Below are positions 1 through 8,790 of a stretch of DNA of 64,000 bases, in pieces (the stretch's first letter is position 1; each line of letters opens with the position of its first letter). Source of the stretch: Pseudomonas sp. PICF141 (GTDB taxonomy: Bacteria; Pseudomonadota; Gammaproteobacteria; Pseudomonadales; Pseudomonadaceae); contig NZ_MUNM01000069.1 in NCBI RefSeq assembly GCF_002286815.1, forward strand, positions 1-64,000, written 5' to 3'. A model generated the notes under the pieces. The model did no database searches. It had not been told where the DNA came from and worked only from the letters and a program-made list of their open reading frames with translations. The position numbers were made by a program, and so were the translations under genes.

Positions 1-444
1 ACGACCGTTGCGGCGGGTGGACATGAACAGGACCATGAAGTCCTGAACCGCACCGGCCAGCACCACCCCGGCAATCAGCCACAGCGTACCGGGCAGGTAA
101 CCCATCTGCGCCGCCAGGACCGGGCCGACCAGCGGCCCCGCGCCAGCGATGGCGGCGAAGTGGTGTCCGAACAGAATGTGTTTGTTGGTCGGCACGTAGT
201 CCAGACCATCATTGTTGAGCACGGCGGGGGTAGCCCGACGCGGATCGAGTTGCATCACTTTGGTGGCGATGAACAGGCTGTAGTAGCGGTACGCGACCAG
301 ATAAATGGCCACGGCGGCAACCACAATCCACAAGGCATTGATTGCCTCGCCTCGGCGCAATGCCACGACACCCAGGGCGCACGCTCCCAGGATTGCCAGC
401 AGCAGCCAGGGTAGGTGGCGTAGCAGGCTATTATTATTTTTCAT
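1..444 (-). CDS. cstA: Carbon starvation protein CstA, N-terminal part (runs off left edge)
   Basis: The first 148 codons of a CstA-family inner-membrane permease; the rest lies beyond the left edge. The start is the ATG at 444, followed by MKNNNSLLRHLPWLLLAIL. At least three hydrophobic segments are visible, and the conserved CstA stretch LDYVPTNKHILFGHHFAAIAG is intact, followed by the GPLVGP and QDFM motifs. CstA proteins take up peptides or pyruvate during carbon limitation. The neighbour order with the PilZ gene and radA matches the cstA-mapZ-radA region of P. aeruginosa. No frameshift is seen in the visible part. Confidence 0.93.
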   Translation of the reverse strand, partial: MKNNNSLLRHLPWLLLAILGACALGVVALRRGEAINALWIVVAAVAIYLVAYRYYSLFIATKVMQLDPRRATPAVLNNDGLDYVPTNKHILFGHHFAAIAGAGPLVGPVLAAQMGYLPGTLWLIAGVVLAGAVQDFMVLFMSTRRNGR

Positions 445-603
445 TTTATGATTCCAGCCAGAGTGGACAAGAAAGAAAGCCACCCGGAGTTTAGCGCTAC
501 TGACAGCAAAGGCCATACCCCGACATTGATCCAGGGCCTTGTCTTGGCTGGCAGGTTTTAATAATGCGGGTCTATAGTCAGCGGACATTCAGAGGATTAC
601 GCC

Positions 604-972
604 ATGAGTGACCACCGCGCTGATCGTCGCCGCTTCAAACGTTTTGCGTTCGATGCCCGCACCGAGCTGAGTCAGGGGGAGTTCATCTGGCCGGTGAAGT
701 TGATCGACCTGTCGCTCAAAGGATTGTTGATCGAAAAACCCGAGCCTTGGCTGGGTAATCCAGACTGGCATTTCCTGGTTGATATTCATCTCAACGAAGA
801 TGTCGCCATCAAGATGGATGTGCTGCTGACCCACGATGGAGGTGGTCAACTCGGGTTTGTCTGCAAACACATCAGCCTGGAATCCATCGAGCGTCTGCGA
901 CGGTTGGTTGAGCTCAATCTGGGAGATCCCCAGGAACTTGAGCGCGAATTGGGCGCACTCATCGAAACCTGA
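604..972 (+). CDS. mapZ: PilZ-domain c-di-GMP adaptor, MapZ-like
   Basis: A 122-residue single-domain PilZ protein. The c-di-GMP binding signature is complete: an arginine-rich N-terminus (R8, R9, R10, R13, giving RxxxR) and DLSLKG at 35-40, which fits the D/NxSxxG motif. Length and sequence, including the RRLVELNLGD stretch, match P. aeruginosa PA4608 (MapZ). MapZ binds the chemoreceptor methyltransferase CheR1 when loaded with c-di-GMP and alters chemotaxis and flagellar switching. It sits between cstA and radA as PA4608 does. The ATG at 604 follows an AGAGGATTAC ribosome site. Transfer of the CheR1 role to this strain is inference. Confidence 0.9.
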   Translation: MSDHRADRRRFKRFAFDARTELSQGEFIWPVKLIDLSLKGLLIEKPEPWLGNPDWHFLVDIHLNEDVAIKMDVLLTHDGGGQLGFVCKHISLESIERLRRLVELNLGDPQELERELGALIET

Positions 973-986
973 AGACACGACGCAAT

Positions 987-1082
987 ACCTGTGGGAGCGG
1001 GCTTGCCCGCGATAGCTGATTCAACCGCAACAGATAGGTTGAATGAAGGAATGCAATCGCGAGCAAGCCCGCTCCCACAGGT
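987..1082. repeat. REP doublet (REPIN), type A
   Basis: Two inverted copies of a GTGGGAGCGGGCTTGCCCGC core at 987-1013 and 1056-1082 flank a 42-base loop. The arms are almost perfect complements and would fold into a long hairpin between mapZ and the 3' end of radA, where it could also slow read-through from both sides. Related copies lie at 32243-32334 and 61069-61100. Confidence 0.9.
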
Positions 1083-1100
1083 TTTTGTATCGATCCGAAG

Positions 1101-2468
1101 TTACTCGAACAACGCGTCCAACGCTTGCTCCAGCCGCGTCACGGCAATAATCTGCAACCCCGGCGGCGCTTCTTTCGGCGCGTTGCCCTTGGGCACGATG
1201 GCGCGCTTGAAGCCGTGCTTGGCCGCTTCCTTCAAACGCTCCTGGCCGCTCGGCACCGGGCGCACTTCACCCGACAAGCCGACTTCGCCAAACACCAGCA
1301 GATCATGGGGCAGCGGCCGGTTACGCAAACTGGACATGACCGCCGCCATCAAGGCAAGGTCCGAAGCGGTTTCCAGCACCTTTACCCCGCCGACCACGTT
1401 GAGGAACACGTCCTGATCGTGAGTCGGGATGCCGCCATGTCGATGCAAAACCGCCAACAACATGGCCAAGCGATTCTGATCCAGACCGAGCGTTACCCTG
1501 CGTGGATTGGCCATGTGGCTGTCGTCCACCAACGCCTGCACTTCCACCAGCATCGGCCGGGTGCCTTCCCACGTTGCCATGACCACGCTACCCGGGACTT
1601 CCTCCTGGGCACGGGTCAGAAAAATCGCCGAGGGGTTAGAGACTTCTTTCAGGCCCTTGTCGGTCATGCCGAACACGCCCAATTCATTGACTGCGCCGAA
1701 ACGGTTTTTCACCGCCCGCAACAAACGCAGGCGTCCATCGGATTCGCCTTCGAAATACAGAACGGTGTCGACCATATGTTCCAGCACTCGCGGGCCGGCC
1801 AGTGCGCCTTCTTTGGTGACATGGCCGACGAGGAAAATCGCCGTACCGCTTTGTTTGGCGTAACGCACCAGTAACGCCGCACTTTCGCGAACCTGAGAGA
1901 CGCCACCCGGTGCCGATTGCAGTTGCTCGGTGAAAATCGTCTGGATCGAATCGATCACCATCACCTTGGGCTTTTCCTGCCGGGCCGTGGCGATGATGGT
2001 TTCGATGCAGGTTTCGGTCATCACCCTCAGCTGATCCTGAGGCAAGCCCAAGCGCCGGGCGCGCATGGCCACTTGTTGCTGGGACTCTTCGCCGGTGACA
2101 TACAGTGCCGGCATGCTCTTGGCGAGGTTGCACAGGGTTTGCAACAAAATGGTCGACTTGCCGATGCCCGGATCCCCACCGATCAACACCACCGAGCCAT
2201 CCACCAGGCCGCCGCCCAGAACGCGATCCAGCTCGCTGGACGCCGTGGAGAAACGCGGGATTTCTTCGACGCTGACTTCGGCCAGGGTCTTGATCTGCGC
2301 CTGCTGACCGGTCCAACCGGTGCGTCCACTGGGGGCTGCGGCACCGCCGCTCTCGACCATGGTTTCGGTCAAAGTGTTCCAGGCCCCGCATTCACCGCAC
2401 TGGCCGGCCCACTTGGGGAAGGTTGAGCCGCACTCGGTGCAGCCGTACATGCGCTTGGCCTTGGCCAT
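1101..2468 (-). CDS. radA: DNA repair protein RadA (Sms)
   Basis: A 455-residue RadA/Sms, the branch-migration ATPase that helps RecA during recombination. In order: a C4 zinc finger (C10, C13, C24, C27), a RecA-like ATPase with Walker A GGDPGIGKST at 97-106, the RadA-specific KNRFG motif at 254-258, and a C-terminal Lon-protease-like domain (from about 290). The open frame extends five codons further upstream, but the family start is MAKAKRMYGC, so the ATG at 2468 is chosen. Length is normal and all motifs are intact. Confidence 0.97.
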   Translation of the reverse strand: MAKAKRMYGCTECGSTFPKWAGQCGECGAWNTLTETMVESGGAAAPSGRTGWTGQQAQIKTLAEVSVEEIPRFSTASSELDRVLGGGLVDGSVVLIGGDPGIGKSTILLQTLCNLAKSMPALYVTGEESQQQVAMRARRLGLPQDQLRVMTETCIETIIATARQEKPKVMVIDSIQTIFTEQLQSAPGGVSQVRESAALLVRYAKQSGTAIFLVGHVTKEGALAGPRVLEHMVDTVLYFEGESDGRLRLLRAVKNRFGAVNELGVFGMTDKGLKEVSNPSAIFLTRAQEEVPGSVVMATWEGTRPMLVEVQALVDDSHMANPRRVTLGLDQNRLAMLLAVLHRHGGIPTHDQDVFLNVVGGVKVLETASDLALMAAVMSSLRNRPLPHDLLVFGEVGLSGEVRPVPSGQERLKEAAKHGFKRAIVPKGNAPKEAPPGLQIIAVTRLEQALDALFE

Positions 2469-2513
2469 CTGAACTCCCGGCAAAAACCGCGATGATAGCT
2501 CAGCTCACGCGGA

Positions 2514-3068
2514 TCAGCGCGGCGGCGCCGTACGGATTTCACCGCTGGCCAGACGCGCGGCACTGTTGCCCAGCGGATCTTCGGCGTGCATGTCCGCCCC
2601 TTTGGCCTTGAGGACGTCCAGCAACTCGACACGCCTGAACAAACCGGCGTACATCGCGGCAGTCTGCCCCGCGCCATTGCGTTGGTCGGGGTTGCAAGGA
2701 GCGGCCAACAAAGTCCTGGCGATCTGCACTTCGCCTTTGAAAATCGCGCCCATCAACGCCGTATTGCCGCGTTGATCCTGAGCGCACGCGTCTGCCCCGG
2801 CAGCGAGTAAACGCGCCACCGCGGCGCTGTGACCGTGATAGGCGGACAGAATCAATGCGGTGTAACCCTTGCTGTCGCGGGTATCGAGGGAATAGCCGGC
2901 CTCGATGAAGGTCTCGAGCATGGGCACATCACCGCGCCGGGCGGCATCAAAGTAGTAATCCTGTAATTGGGATTGCAGCGCCTGAGGGTTGTTCGAGGTT
3001 TGCGCGTCAGGCCCGGCGAACCCACTGAGTGACCAGCACGCCAGAAAAACAGACAGATAAAAACGCAT
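2514..3068 (-). CDS. ankB: Ankyrin-repeat periplasmic protein, AnkB-like
   Basis: A 184-residue protein with a cleavable signal peptide (about residues 1-18, MRFYLSVFLACWSLSGFAG) and roughly four ankyrin repeats; DSKGYTALILSAYHGHSAAV is a typical repeat. It lies 56 bases downstream of katB on the same strand. In P. aeruginosa ankB follows katB and is needed for full KatB activity, apparently as a periplasmic scaffold, so the same pairing is inferred here. No truncation is seen. Confidence 0.88.
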   Translation of the reverse strand: MRFYLSVFLACWSLSGFAGPDAQTSNNPQALQSQLQDYYFDAARRGDVPMLETFIEAGYSLDTRDSKGYTALILSAYHGHSAAVARLLAAGADACAQDQRGNTALMGAIFKGEVQIARTLLAAPCNPDQRNGAGQTAAMYAGLFRRVELLDVLKAKGADMHAEDPLGNSAARLASGEIRTAPPR

Positions 3069-3124
3069 GGCACAGCTCCTTGATCAGACGGGACCTGCAT
3101 GAGGCCCCGCTTCAGGCAGATGGA

Positions 3125-4666
3125 TCAATCGACCAGTTTGGCCGCCAGCGCCTTGACCCGAGCCAGATCACCCTTGGCCACTTTGGCGACCCCGGTGCCG
3201 TACTCCGGGTCGGCCTTGTACAGGAACGACAGGATGATGTGTTTGCTCTCATCGTCAGTGGTGGCCAGTGAGCCACCGAAGCTGCCGATCAGGTCCTGAC
3301 GCTCCTTCTGATTGAACGAGCGATACAGATCACCCGCCTGCTTGAAGTTCTGCTCGCGCTGAATCTTCGTCTGCTGCGTGCTGCCCGACAGGGCCGACTG
3401 GCTGTAACGCGCGGTTGGCGGCTCATCACGGGACAGCAGGCGACTTGGCTGGTAATTCACGCCAGTGCTGCTGGCGCCGATGTTCATTGCGCCATCCTGA
3501 TTACCGTTATTCACGGCAACTTTGGGGGCGTTGATCGGCAACTGCAGAGCGTTGGCCCCCAGACGATACAGTTGAGTATCGGCATACGAGAAAACTCGCC
3601 CTTGCAATAAGCGATCTTCCGAAGGTTCGATACCCGGAACTAAATTGGCCGGGGCCATGGCCACTTGTTCAGTTTCCTGGAACACATTCGCCGGGTTACG
3701 GTTCAACACCATTTGTCCAACTTTTCGTTCCGGCACACCTGGCCAGATCTTGGTCGCATCCAATGGATCGAAATCAAACTTGGACAAGTCTTGCGGGCTG
3801 AGAACCTGGATGTACAAGTCCCATTTAGGAAAGTTGCCCTTATTGATATTGGCGACCAAGTCGTTAGTCATATGACTGTAGTCTTGACCTTGAACACTTG
3901 TCACTTCTTTAGGGTCGAGGTTCTTTAACCCCTGCAAACTTTTCCAGTGGAATTTTACATAGTGCACATCGCCTTTGGCGTTCACTAACTTGTAGGCATG
4001 TACACCGTTACCGTCCATCTCCCGATAACTGGCCGGCGTACCGGAGTTGGAATACAACTCGGTCAGGGTACGAGTGGCTTCCGGAACATGGGAGAAAAAG
4101 TCGAAACGACGGGAATCGTCGTCAAGGTTGGTACGCGGATCCGGCTTGAAGGCATGAACCATGTCTGGAAACTTGATCGCGTCACGGATGAAGAAGGTTG
4201 GAAAATTGTTGCCGACCAGGTCCCAGTTGCCGTCTGCGGTGTAGAACTTGGTGGCGAACCCCCGCGGATCACGCAAGGTTTCCGGGGAATGGTTGCCGTG
4301 AACCACCGCGGAAAAACGCACAAAAACCGGTGTGCTCTGACCACCGGCGAACACCTTGGCCTTGGTCAGGTCGCTGAGGTCGTCGGTGACGGTGAACGTG
4401 CCATGGGCGCCAGTGCCACGGGCATGCACCACGCGTTCGGGAATGCGTTCACGGTCAAAACGCTGGAGTTTCTGAATCAATTGTATGTCTTGCAACAGCA
4501 CCGGCCCGGTCGCGCCAGCGGTTTGCGAGTTCTGGTTGTCGCCGACGGCAGCACCGTTATCGCGGGTCAAGGTCGCGGCATTGACGCTGAAGGACAACAG
4601 GCTGGCGGTCAGAACGCCAAGGGTACGACGAAGGGGAAAAGCCCCGAGGCCAAGGGGAGTTGTCAT
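3125..4666 (-). CDS. katB: Periplasmic catalase KatB (haem catalase)
   Basis: A 513-residue clade-3-like haem catalase that breaks down hydrogen peroxide. A signal peptide covers about residues 1-30, ending SLLSFSVNA. The active-site histidine is H81 in RVVHARGTGAHGTF, the distal asparagine lies in GNNFPTFF (around 153-154), and the haem-ligand tyrosine is Y361 in RVFSYADTQLYRLG. The start is ATG 4666, preceded by AGGAAACTTCC; the longer open frame adds 23 codons with no signal sequence. It heads a probable operon with ankB. In P. aeruginosa katB is peroxide-induced through OxyR; I could not define an OxyR site in the 285-base gap shared with mscL. Confidence 0.95.
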   Translation of the reverse strand: MTTPLGLGAFPLRRTLGVLTASLLSFSVNAATLTRDNGAAVGDNQNSQTAGATGPVLLQDIQLIQKLQRFDRERIPERVVHARGTGAHGTFTVTDDLSDLTKAKVFAGGQSTPVFVRFSAVVHGNHSPETLRDPRGFATKFYTADGNWDLVGNNFPTFFIRDAIKFPDMVHAFKPDPRTNLDDDSRRFDFFSHVPEATRTLTELYSNSGTPASYREMDGNGVHAYKLVNAKGDVHYVKFHWKSLQGLKNLDPKEVTSVQGQDYSHMTNDLVANINKGNFPKWDLYIQVLSPQDLSKFDFDPLDATKIWPGVPERKVGQMVLNRNPANVFQETEQVAMAPANLVPGIEPSEDRLLQGRVFSYADTQLYRLGANALQLPINAPKVAVNNGNQDGAMNIGASSTGVNYQPSRLLSRDEPPTARYSQSALSGSTQQTKIQREQNFKQAGDLYRSFNQKERQDLIGSFGGSLATTDDESKHIILSFLYKADPEYGTGVAKVAKGDLARVKALAAKLVD

Positions 4667-4951
4667 GGAAGTTTCCTCTGATTTTATAAGGCGCATCCAG
4701 GTGCGCCCCACAGAGGCTAGTGACCCAAAGGCCAAAATATAAATAGAAATCCCCCACCGAGCCGATAGCGAAAAGGTTCTGGAATGCCCGGTCTAGAGCG
4801 GGTAGTCGCGCGCGACTGGTGGCACTTTGTAAACTAATTGTCGAAAGATGTGTCGATAAGAGCGGGCATTGTAAGGCGGTGTTTCGAGCGCGAGCCGTTT
4901 TGCTGATTTACACTGCGCTCACCAACCTCATCTGTAACAAGGAAATAACCT

Positions 4952-5365
4952 ATGGGCGTGATAAGTGAGTTCAAGGCCTTCGCGGTCAAAGGTAATGTGG
5001 TCGACATGGCCGTGGGTATCATCATCGGCGCCGCCTTCGGAAAAATCGTTTCGTCGTTTGTCGGTGACGTGGTGATGCCGCCAATTGGCCTGCTGATCGG
5101 TGGGGTGGACTTCAGTGACCTGGCTATTACGCTCAAGGCTGCCAATGGTGATGTGCCAGCGGTAGTGCTGGCCTACGGCAAGTTCATCCAGAGCCTGATC
5201 GACTTCATCATCGTCGCCTTCGCGATCTTCATGGGCGTCAAGGCCATCAACCGCCTGAAACGTGAAGAGGCCGTTGCGCCAACGCTTCCGCCGGTTCCGA
5301 CCAAGGAAGAAGAGCTGTTGGGCGAGATTCGCGATCTGCTGAAAGCCCAAAACAATCATCCTTGA
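4952..5365 (+). CDS. mscL: Large-conductance mechanosensitive channel MscL
   Basis: A 137-residue MscL. This pore opens when membrane tension rises after osmotic downshock. The N-terminal helix MGVISEFKAFAVKGN, TM1 with GIIIGAAFGKIV, TM2 (about 78-98) and the charged C-terminal helix bundle (KEEELLGEIRDLLK) are all present. AAGGAAATAACCT provides the ribosome site. A hairpin terminator follows directly. Length is typical. Confidence 0.97.
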   Translation: MGVISEFKAFAVKGNVVDMAVGIIIGAAFGKIVSSFVGDVVMPPIGLLIGGVDFSDLAITLKAANGDVPAVVLAYGKFIQSLIDFIIVAFAIFMGVKAINRLKREEAVAPTLPPVPTKEEELLGEIRDLLKAQNNHP

Positions 5366-5383
5366 TAATGGATTGCCCACAGT

Positions 5384-5408
5384 AACGGCGCCCTCAGGGC
5401 GCCGTTTT
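5384..5408 (+). terminator. Rho-independent terminator of mscL
   Basis: AACGGCGCC, a short loop and GGCGCCGTT form a GC-rich stem followed by five Ts. It lies 19 bases after the mscL stop and just before the convergent fpr stop. Confidence 0.9.
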
Positions 5409-5411
5409 TGT

Positions 5412-6188
5412 TTACCAGTAGTTTTCCACTGCCACCTGTCCGGGTCGTCGACTGAGGCTCAAGTGCATGCCCCGTTGTTTGAGCAATTTGCGCGTGTCAT
5501 CGATCATCTGTGGGTTACCGCAGAGCATCACCCGCGAATGCTCGGCTGTCAGCGCAACACCGGCCGTGCGCTCCAGTTCGCCACTTTCGATGAGCGTCGT
5601 GATCCGCCCATTCAGGGCCCCCGGATGCTGCTCGCGGGTGACCGTGGCGATGAATTGCAGCTTGTGCGCGTACTCCGCCAGATAATCGCGCTGGGCCAGC
5701 CCTGCAATCAGCTCCTGATACGCCAGCTCCCGCGCTTCGCGCACGCTATAGACCAGGATAATTCGTTCGAATTTTTCCCAAACCTCGAAATCCTGCAAAA
5801 TCGACAGAAACGGCGCCAGCCCCGTACCTGTGGATAACAACCAGAGGTCACGGCCATCGACGAAACGATCCAGCGTCAGATAACCAAAGGCTTGCCGGTC
5901 GACGAGCAGCGTATCGCCGACTTCCAGCCGGCTCAGTTCGCTGGTGAACTCCCCTCCCGGCACGACAATGGAGAAGAACTCCAGGAACTCGTCATAGGGG
6001 GACGAGACCATGGAATAAGCCCGCCACACAGCACTGCCGTCGGCCTTGGTCACGCCCAACCGAGCGAATTGCCCAGCGCGAAAACGAAAGCCCGAATCCC
6101 GGGTAGTGCGCAGGGTGAACAGGTTTGGAGTCAACGGCTGGACGTCGAGCAGTGTCTGGCGTGTGAATTTCTCTGCACTGGCAGTCAT
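5412..6188 (-). CDS. fpr: Ferredoxin--NADP(+) reductase
   Basis: A 258-residue FAD-dependent reductase of the bacterial FPR type, which moves electrons between NADPH and ferredoxin or flavodoxin. The FAD-binding stretch is FRFRAGQFARLGV with RAYSMVSSPYD; the NADP part carries LLSTGTGLAPFLSIL; the C-terminus ends AVENYW, as in subclass II enzymes. ATG 6188 is preferred to the upstream in-frame ATG because GGAGCGACCC lies just before it. The gene is divergent from ppoR and convergent with mscL, the same neighbours as in P. putida. Confidence 0.9.
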   Translation of the reverse strand: MTASAEKFTRQTLLDVQPLTPNLFTLRTTRDSGFRFRAGQFARLGVTKADGSAVWRAYSMVSSPYDEFLEFFSIVVPGGEFTSELSRLEVGDTLLVDRQAFGYLTLDRFVDGRDLWLLSTGTGLAPFLSILQDFEVWEKFERIILVYSVREARELAYQELIAGLAQRDYLAEYAHKLQFIATVTREQHPGALNGRITTLIESGELERTAGVALTAEHSRVMLCGNPQMIDDTRKLLKQRGMHLSLSRRPGQVAVENYW

Positions 6189-6480
6189 GGGTCGCTCCAT
6201 TCAACAGATAACACCAGTGTCCCGCAAAGCAGAAGGTATAAACACCGGTGATTTGTAATGGCTTTTGCTTCACAGCACCTGACAGTAGAAATACAAAAAT
6301 GATAGGCCATTGACTCCTGTTACTTTGCTAGCAAGCTAAGAATCGGTTTATGCAGTTGCAACTTTTTTTTAAGAGCAAAAAAATACAGCACGCATGTAAG
6401 AATTCTCCTACACTCGTGGGCGTGCCGGATATTGGATCCTAAAGCACCAAACGCAAGTAAGTCCACAACGGAGTTACCAA

Positions 6481-7188
6481 ATGAAAGTGTGGAAGGAATC
6501 ACAGTTAACGCAGCTTTCTTACGCTCAGAAAATAGAGACCGCGTACGAGATTTCTCTCAATCTCGTTAAAAACCTTGGCTTTAATTTCTGTGCCTTTTCA
6601 ATAGCATCCCCAATAAGGGAGATACGCCACCCCACGATCAATCTGAATAATTATCCTACTGAATGGAACAGCAAGTATGAACAGGAGCATTTTAGTGAAA
6701 TCGACCCAGTAGTAGCCCATTGCAATCATTCGGAGTTACCGATTCTTTGGCAGGAAGAAATCTTCTGCAAGACTCCCACATTGTGGCAAGCACAAAAACA
6801 GCAAGGATTGCGCTATGGCTGGTCCCAATCCGTTCATGATGAGAATGGGCTTTGCAGCATACTGAGCCTGGCCAGAAGCCACTGTCCGATTACGATGCAT
6901 GATCTGTACAAAAATCTGGGCTACGCGTTGTTCATTAGCCGTCATCTGCATGGCCTTGTGGCAAAAGAACTGCCTGCGCCCCCAAAACCGGGCACAGTGC
7001 ATTTATCATCCCGGGAAATCGAGGTGCTTAAATATTCAGCCGATGGCAAGACGGCAGACGAGGTCGCGATGATCCTCAACCTGAGTCCTAGCACGGTACA
7101 GTTCCATATACGCGGCGCCATCCGGAAATTCGGCGTAAACAACAAGATTGCGGCGGTGATCAGAGCCGCGAAAGTGGGCGTCATCTGA
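6481..7188 (+). CDS. ppoR: LuxR-type AHL-responsive regulator (solo), PpoR-like
   Basis: A 235-residue quorum-sensing regulator with an autoinducer-binding domain (about 20-160) and a LuxR helix-turn-helix (about 172-230, LSSREIEVLKYSADGKT). All six residues usually needed for acyl-homoserine-lactone binding are present: W62, Y66, D75, P76, W90 and G113. No luxI-type synthase lies in the window, so it is a solo. Its place between fpr/mscL and rlmG/cioAB is that of PpoR in P. putida, which binds 3-oxo-C6-HSL. The 280-base upstream gap is clearly AT-richer than the surroundings. The ligand here is inferred. Confidence 0.85.
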   Translation: MKVWKESQLTQLSYAQKIETAYEISLNLVKNLGFNFCAFSIASPIREIRHPTINLNNYPTEWNSKYEQEHFSEIDPVVAHCNHSELPILWQEEIFCKTPTLWQAQKQQGLRYGWSQSVHDENGLCSILSLARSHCPITMHDLYKNLGYALFISRHLHGLVAKELPAPPKPGTVHLSSREIEVLKYSADGKTADEVAMILNLSPSTVQFHIRGAIRKFGVNNKIAAVIRAAKVGVI

Positions 7189-7376
7189 ATCTGTTTGAAT
7201 CCGGTAATCCCTGCGAGTAATCCAGGCGAAAAAAACGTACCATTTGCGATCCATCCCGAGTGATGCCGTGTGAAATTCCATGACGCAGTCCACTCGGATG
7301 GTTCGCCCGCGACAAGCCCCTGAGCGGCGGGCCATTCGTTGATTATCCTCCGTTGATTACCCAGAGCCCCCGCCTC

Positions 7377-8501
7377 ATGCCTCTGCTCGAAACCCCCTTT
7401 GCTCAACTCGATCTGATCCGCCAGCCAGAACAGCAGAACGAACCATTGCAAGCATTTGATGCCGCAGATGAATACCTGCTCAATCATCTGGCCGGGCAAC
7501 AACCGGCAGCCGATACCCGCGTGCTGGTGCTCAATGACAGCTTCGGGGCTTTGGCCGCCAGCCTGGTGGGCAAGGTTCGGGTGAGCAGCAGCGGCGATTC
7601 GTTTCTGGCTTTTCAGGGGCTGGAAAAAAACCTGATACGCAACGGCCATACGTTTGATGCAGTGCCGAAGGTGCCTGCCAGTGAAATGTTCGTCGGGCCG
7701 TTTGACCGGGTATTGATCCGGGTACCGAAAACCCTGGCCCTGCTGGAAGAGCAACTGATCCGGCTACAGGGGCAACTGGCTCCCGGCGCTCAAGTGATTG
7801 CAGCCGCGATGGTGAAGCATTTGCCACGCGCTGCGGGCGATCTGCTGGAGCGTTACATCGGCCCGGTACAAGCCTCGCTGGCGGTGAAGAAGGCTCGATT
7901 GCTGATCGCCACAGCCGAAGCCAGAACCCCGGCTGTCTCTCCCTACCCGACCCGCTATCGACTCGACGAGCCTGCCATCGAACTGCTCAATCACGCCAAT
8001 GTGTTCTGCCGCGAAGGGCTGGATATCGGTACGCGGGCCTTTTTGCCGCACTTGCCGAAAAACCTCGGCAAAGCACGGGTTGCCGACCTTGGATGTGGCA
8101 ACGGCGTGCTGGCGATTGCCAGTGCCCTGCAAAACCCTGAGGCGCACTACACGCTGGTGGACGAATCGTTCATGGCCGTGCAATCGGCGGCTGAAAACTG
8201 GCGCATGGCGCTGGGCGATCGCAATGTGATTGTGCGGGCCGGCGATGGCTTGGCAGATCAGGAACCTCAATCCCTGGACGTGGTGCTGTGCAATCCGCCG
8301 TTCCACCAGCAGCAAGTGGTCGGCGACTTCCTGGCCTGGCGGATGTTCCAGCAGGCGCGTGAAGCGTTGGTGACGGGTGGCGCGCTGTACATCGTCGGCA
8401 ACCGTCATCTGGGTTATCACAGCAAGCTGGCGCGGTTGTTCCGTGGCGTCGAGCAAGTAGCCGCCACCCCCAAGTTCGTCATTCTCAAAGCACGCAAATA
8501 A
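7377..8501 (+). CDS. rlmG: 23S rRNA (guanine-1835-N2)-methyltransferase RlmG
   Basis: A 374-residue two-lobed methyltransferase. An N-terminal degenerate Rossmann domain starts PLLETPFAQLDLIRQPEQQ, with QAFDAADEYLL and LNDSFGALA. The catalytic C-terminal domain has SAM motif VADLGCGNGVLAIAS and the NPPFH motif used by N2-guanine methyltransferases. This pattern fits RlmG (m2G1835) better than RsmC. ATG 7377 is chosen because PLLETPFAQL is the conserved family start; the ribosome site is weak, and a start eight codons upstream is possible. Confidence 0.88.
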   Translation: MPLLETPFAQLDLIRQPEQQNEPLQAFDAADEYLLNHLAGQQPAADTRVLVLNDSFGALAASLVGKVRVSSSGDSFLAFQGLEKNLIRNGHTFDAVPKVPASEMFVGPFDRVLIRVPKTLALLEEQLIRLQGQLAPGAQVIAAAMVKHLPRAAGDLLERYIGPVQASLAVKKARLLIATAEARTPAVSPYPTRYRLDEPAIELLNHANVFCREGLDIGTRAFLPHLPKNLGKARVADLGCGNGVLAIASALQNPEAHYTLVDESFMAVQSAAENWRMALGDRNVIVRAGDGLADQEPQSLDVVLCNPPFHQQQVVGDFLAWRMFQQAREALVTGGALYIVGNRHLGYHSKLARLFRGVEQVAATPKFVILKARK

Positions 8502-8507
8502 AAGCCC

Positions 8508-8536
8508 AAAAAAAACCCTCCATGACCAGGAGGGTT
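8508..8536 (-). terminator. Terminator of the cio operon
   Basis: AACCCTCC at 8514-8521 pairs with GGAGGGTT at 8529-8536. Read on the minus strand, the stem is followed by six to eight Ts, so it ends the cioAB-DUF2474 transcript right beside the rlmG stop. Confidence 0.88.
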
Positions 8537-8571
8537 ATAAATCCGTGCCTCAAGGCAACGGGATGGGAATT

Positions 8572-8742
8572 TCAGTGGGTGCTCAGGCCCGCGGCATTCA
8601 TGAACATCCGCATGAGCGTGGCCACAATAAACAGTGCCACGACGCTACCGGCCCAGATCATCGCCAGCCAGCCGAGTCGCTGCCACAGCGGCTTTTTCTC
8701 GGCGGCTTCGATTTCCCGCAAAGTGGGTTTGCCAGCCATCAT
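8572..8742 (-). CDS. Small membrane protein of the cyanide-insensitive oxidase (DUF2474-like)
   Basis: A 56-residue protein beginning MMAGKPTLREIEAAEKKPLW and ending MNAAGLSTH, with one transmembrane helix (about residues 25-47) after a charged N-terminus. AGGAGAAAACG precedes the ATG. It is the third gene of the cio operon, 48 bases after cioB. Small single-helix subunits such as CydX are needed for stable bd oxidases, and DUF2474 proteins take this place in cio operons; the subunit role here is inferred from position and shape. Confidence 0.85.
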   Translation of the reverse strand: MMAGKPTLREIEAAEKKPLWQRLGWLAMIWAGSVVALFIVATLMRMFMNAAGLSTH

Positions 8743-8790
8743 CGTTTTCTCCTCTGCAGCGGTGCAGGATTCAATGCCGCGCCCTAGTGA

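Noticed and set aside
6320..6502. 60-codon minus-strand frame between fpr and ppoR
   Set aside because: It has no ribosome site, is low in complexity and overlaps the ppoR start; the region is better seen as AT-rich promoter DNA.
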